A DNA stretch of 64,000 bases from NCBI RefSeq assembly GCF_026652115.1, contig NZ_JAPPSQ010000008.1:62001-126000 (forward strand), read 5' to 3'. The DNA is from Algoriphagus sp. PAP.12 (lineage in GTDB: Bacteria; Bacteroidota; Bacteroidia; Cytophagales; Cyclobacteriaceae). The notes beneath the pieces are model-generated. The model was not told the origin of the DNA. It worked only from the letters and a program-made list of their open reading frames with translations, and made no database searches. Of this stretch, positions 61,808-64,000 are shown piece after piece (the stretch's first letter is position 1; each line of letters begins with the position of its first letter). The translations under genes were made by a program, and so were the position numbers.

Positions 61808-62428
61808 GTGAATTTTCCTTCCAAACTGATCGAAGATGCCGTAACCGAAATCTCCAGACTTCCTGGTATCGGTAAAAAAACAGCACTTAGACTAGCCCTA
61901 CACCTTCTCAAACAAAACGAAGCCCATACTGAAGCTTTGACCTTGGCCTTGTCCAGGATGCGTTCCGAGATCAAATATTGCAAAACCTGTCACAATATTG
62001 CCGACGATGATGAATGCAGCATTTGTAAAAGTCATAGGCGAGACTCCTCCATTATTTGTGTGGTAGAGGATATGAGAGACGTATTGGCTATCGAAAACAC
62101 CAATCAGTATTTAGGAAAATACCATGTGCTTGGAGGAGTAATTTCTCCAATTCAAGGCATCGGACCAGAGGAATTGAAGATCGGCTCACTGCTTGAAAGA
62201 ATTGAAAAGAATAGAGATTCAGAACCGGTAAAGGAAATAATCCTAGCATTAAGTGCTACAATGGAAGGTGATACGACCTCATTTTATTTAGCCAAAAAGC
62301 TGAAAGAAAAGGGAGTATCCGTCAGTACTATTGCCAGGGGAATCCCCGTTGGAGGAGAATTGGAGTTTACAGATGAAGTAACATTGGGCAGGAGCATCAT
62401 GACCCGAATAAATTACAATACGGATTGA
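61808..62428 (+). CDS. recR: Recombination mediator protein RecR
   Basis: Ring-forming DNA-binding protein that, with RecO, loads RecA on gaps. 206 residues beginning with GTG at 61808 (the only start that gives the full NFPSKLIEDAV N-terminus). Features in order: helix-hairpin-helix SRLPGIGKKTALRLALHLL, zinc finger CKTCHNI...CSIC, Toprim domain from IICVVEDMRDVLAIE and HVLGGVISPIQGIGPE, and Walker-like ARGIPVGGELEFTD at the C-terminus. Downstream of clpS, likely one transcript. Confidence 0.95.
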   Translation: MNFPSKLIEDAVTEISRLPGIGKKTALRLALHLLKQNEAHTEALTLALSRMRSEIKYCKTCHNIADDDECSICKSHRRDSSIICVVEDMRDVLAIENTNQYLGKYHVLGGVISPIQGIGPEELKIGSLLERIEKNRDSEPVKEIILALSATMEGDTTSFYLAKKLKEKGVSVSTIARGIPVGGELEFTDEVTLGRSIMTRINYNTD

Positions 62429-62435
62429 TTTTTTA

Positions 62436-62466
62436 TTTGCCGATTTAAATCCACATCCTATATTTG
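62436..62466 (+). promoter_or_regulatory. Promoter of the tRNA-Ala unit
   Basis: TTTG (62436-62439), 19 bases, TATATTTG (62459-62466): a perfect Bacteroidota promoter. Transcription would begin at or just before the disrupted tRNA copy at 62477 and run through the intact tRNA-Ala. Confidence 0.72.
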
Positions 62467-62476
62467 CACACCTTAT

Positions 62477-62534
62477 GGGGGATTAGCTCACCCCGATCCT
62501 CGATTATCGGGACCATGGGGGCTAAAGCGCTACA
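62477..62534 (+). pseudogene. Disrupted partial tRNA-Ala copy with a palindromic insert
   Basis: Bases 62477-62490 repeat the first 14 bases of the intact tRNA-Ala exactly (GGGGGATTAGCTCA). After about 30 inserted bases, 62520-62534 repeat its positions through the 5' anticodon arm (GGCTAAAGCGCTACA, one mismatch). The copy then stops before the anticodon. The insert holds an inverted repeat CCCGAT / ATCGGG and a CCATGG palindrome. Confidence 0.7.
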
Positions 62535-62553
62535 AAATTTAGCGAATCTATAA

Positions 62554-62632
<79 letters not shown>

Positions 62633-62633
<1 letters not shown>

Positions 62634-62663
62634 AAAGCCTCACATTTCTGTGAGGCTTTTTTT
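62633..62663 (+). terminator. Terminator of tRNA-Ala
   Basis: Twelve-bp stem AAAAGCCTCACA / TGTGAGGCTTTT with a TTTC loop, then more T residues. It begins at the CCA end. Confidence 0.88.
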
Positions 62664-62692
62664 GTTTTCAAAAACTTAAACTCTTTAAAAAA

Positions 62693-62724
62693 ACACCCCT
62701 TGAAGAACATTCTCCAAGGGGTGT
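62693..62724 (-). terminator. Terminator of the susD gene
   Basis: Ten-bp stem ACACCCCTTG / CAAGGGGTGT with a 12-base loop, 22 bases after the susD stop. On the minus strand a T-rich run (TTTTTTTAAAG) follows. Confidence 0.78.
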
Positions 62725-62746
62725 AAAAATTAAACCAAATACTTTT

Positions 62747-64000
62747 TTAATAACCTGGGTTTTGCTCAAGCAAAGGATTCTGATCTATTTCACTTTGTGG
62801 AATAGGCCATAAATATTGCTTTTCAGCAAATACTCTATGGACTCCATTTGGAGTTGCCTCTGTGATCGAACCTGGGACTAACTGCTCCGGAACGACTTCA
62901 TGAGCAATATTCCATCTCTTAATATCAAAGAATCGAAGACCCTCTCCGGCTAATTCAACTCTTCTTTCGTGTCTGATTTGCTCTCGAAGTCCAGCTTGAT
63001 CAAAAGTATTGTCGATGGCAGGCATTTCGATTCCAGGTCTCTGACGAACCATATTGATCGCATCAATGATTTCCTGGCTAGGACCGCTTGATTCATTCAC
63101 TGCTTCAGCATACATCAATAAGATATCTGCATATCGGATCAAAATAATATCCTGATCACTATTTGTAGCTCCAGACGGAGGCGATTGATTTAGGTACAAT
63201 CCCTTTTGCCACAAGTGATCTGTAGGCTTTTCTCCTGCTTCTAAAGGGATATTATAATACGGCCTATTCTCACCTACATGGACTACTGTCAGTTCCATTC
63301 TAGGATCTCTGTTTAAATAAGGGCTCTCAGGGTCATACATTGGAGATTCTGAAATGCTCTTTCCGTCCAGGCACTCAAACTCATTAACCAAATCCATCAA
63401 AGGTGCACAGGAACCCCAATCTCCATACATTCTATCGTATTCATGACGCATCGTAGGAGCTTCATAGACGATTGAAAACATAATCTCTGGATTACCCGCT
63501 TGATCAGTTCCATCAAACATACCTGCCCAGTTGTCACTCAGACCAAATGCACCAGAACTCATGATTTCTTTACCAATGGCAGCCGCTTCACTCCATCTTT
63601 CGTTATAAAGCAAAACACGCATTTTGAGACCTTGAGCAGATCCTTTGACAGCTCTTCCTTCATAAGCTTTTGCATCAAGATTAGCTATTGCATAATCCAG
63701 ATCATTCAAAATATAATCCACTGTTTCAGCCTCTGAACTTCTTGGCAGCAAGGCTTCTTCCAATGTAATATCTTCAGGAAGAATAATCATACCACCAAAC
63801 ATCTGAAGCAGAGTTGAATAATGCCAAGCTCTGATAAACTTCACCTCAGCGATGTATTGCTTTTTCTTTGCTTCGTCAAAATCTTCAATCCTGTCTACAT
63901 TTCTCAAGAAATCATTACAAGCTGCAATCCCTTTGTAAGGAATCGTGTAATAATTTCGTACTACACCACCAGTGGTAGAAGTCACATCACCTGATTGAGG
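62747..64000 (-). CDS. RagB/SusD family nutrient-uptake outer-membrane lipoprotein, partial
   Basis: The C-terminal 417 codons of a SusD-like protein; the start is beyond base 64000 and no start codon is visible. SusD proteins bind glycans at the cell surface and cap a SusC TonB-dependent channel. Visible hallmarks: the TPR-like helical part (YYTIPYKGIAACNDFL, AEVKFIRAWHYSTLLQMFG), the RYADILLMYAEAVNE motif and the C-terminal IRHERRVELAGEGLRFFDIKRW and LWPIPQSEIDQNP, all canonical. The partner susC is expected immediately upstream on the minus strand, outside the window. The glycan target is unknown. Confidence 0.93.
   Translation of the reverse strand, partial: PQSGDVTSTTGGVVRNYYTIPYKGIAACNDFLRNVDRIEDFDEAKKKQYIAEVKFIRAWHYSTLLQMFGGMIILPEDITLEEALLPRSSEAETVDYILNDLDYAIANLDAKAYEGRAVKGSAQGLKMRVLLYNERWSEAAAIGKEIMSSGAFGLSDNWAGMFDGTDQAGNPEIMFSIVYEAPTMRHEYDRMYGDWGSCAPLMDLVNEFECLDGKSISESPMYDPESPYLNRDPRMELTVVHVGENRPYYNIPLEAGEKPTDHLWQKGLYLNQSPPSGATNSDQDIILIRYADILLMYAEAVNESSGPSQEIIDAINMVRQRPGIEMPAIDNTFDQAGLREQIRHERRVELAGEGLRFFDIKRWNIAHEVVPEQLVPGSITEATPNGVHRVFAEKQYLWPIPQSEIDQNPLLEQNPGY

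Overview
The window looks like a chromosomal segment of a Bacteroidota bacterium, most likely order Cytophagales (Cyclobacteriaceae / Algoriphagus-like). Evidence from the sequence: a SusD-family lipoprotein at the right edge, DUF4199 and DUF4421 proteins, a META-domain lipoprotein, sortilin-like BNR proteins, promoters of the Bacteroidota type (TTG or TTTG, about 19-20 bases, then TAnnTTTG), few recognisable Shine-Dalgarno sites, and moderate-to-low GC. Assignment to genus is inference. I see no prophage, transposase, plasmid or CRISPR signature; almost everything is housekeeping or conserved accessory metabolism.

Layout. 1-7.4 kb: end of an ALDH7 aldehyde dehydrogenase, a DUF4421 barrel protein, a small glycan-type island (DUF616 glycosyltransferase, FkbM methyltransferase, GT2-like transferase), an aspartate aminotransferase and a YwqK-like protein. 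7.4-13.6 kb: yraN, then a tight plus-strand run lipB - conserved hypothetical - DEDDy exonuclease - rnr - short-chain prenyl synthase - rhomboid protease. 13.6-25 kb: sortilin-like exported protein, rplU-rpmA, a 0.7 kb AT-rich gap, class Ia nrdB-nrdA, a DinB-like protein and gcvP. 25-34.5 kb: M28 peptidase, DEAD-box helicase, pyrC, tRNA-His, a 46-residue small ORF, and an alpha-glucan operon (debranching enzyme, GT4, GH57). 34.5-40.3 kb: TIG-domain lipoprotein and a minus run waaA-rsgA-PRTase-panB. 40.5-42.3 kb: overlapping LMW-PTP, fructosamine kinase and GNAT genes, a probable protein-deglycation cassette. 42.3-50.5 kb: Gfo/Idh/MocA oxidoreductase, stand-alone aspartokinase, fbp, a PQQ-type sugar dehydrogenase lipoprotein, a PlsB-like acyltransferase overlapping gpsA (glycerolipid synthesis), DUF4199. 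50.6-56.5 kb: long-chain prenyl synthase and thrABC with a threonine-rich leader ORF. 56.7-62.4 kb: META lipoprotein, an SDR / NTF2-like / GreA-like operon, an MscS channel overlapping an alkyltransferase-like gene, a sodium:solute symporter, clpS and recR. 62.4-64 kb: a disrupted tRNA-Ala copy followed by an intact tRNA-Ala, and the 3' part of a susD gene.

Themes. Genes are packed tightly. Three convergent pairs end on one shared TTAA, and two more are separated by 0-3 bases, while other convergent pairs have strong bidirectional hairpins between them. The points most worth following up are the deglycation cassette, the thr leader, the palindrome-interrupted tRNA-Ala copy, and the catalytic-residue substitutions in dihydroorotase (first His of HxH is Gln) and in the MGMT-like protein (Cys to Ala).
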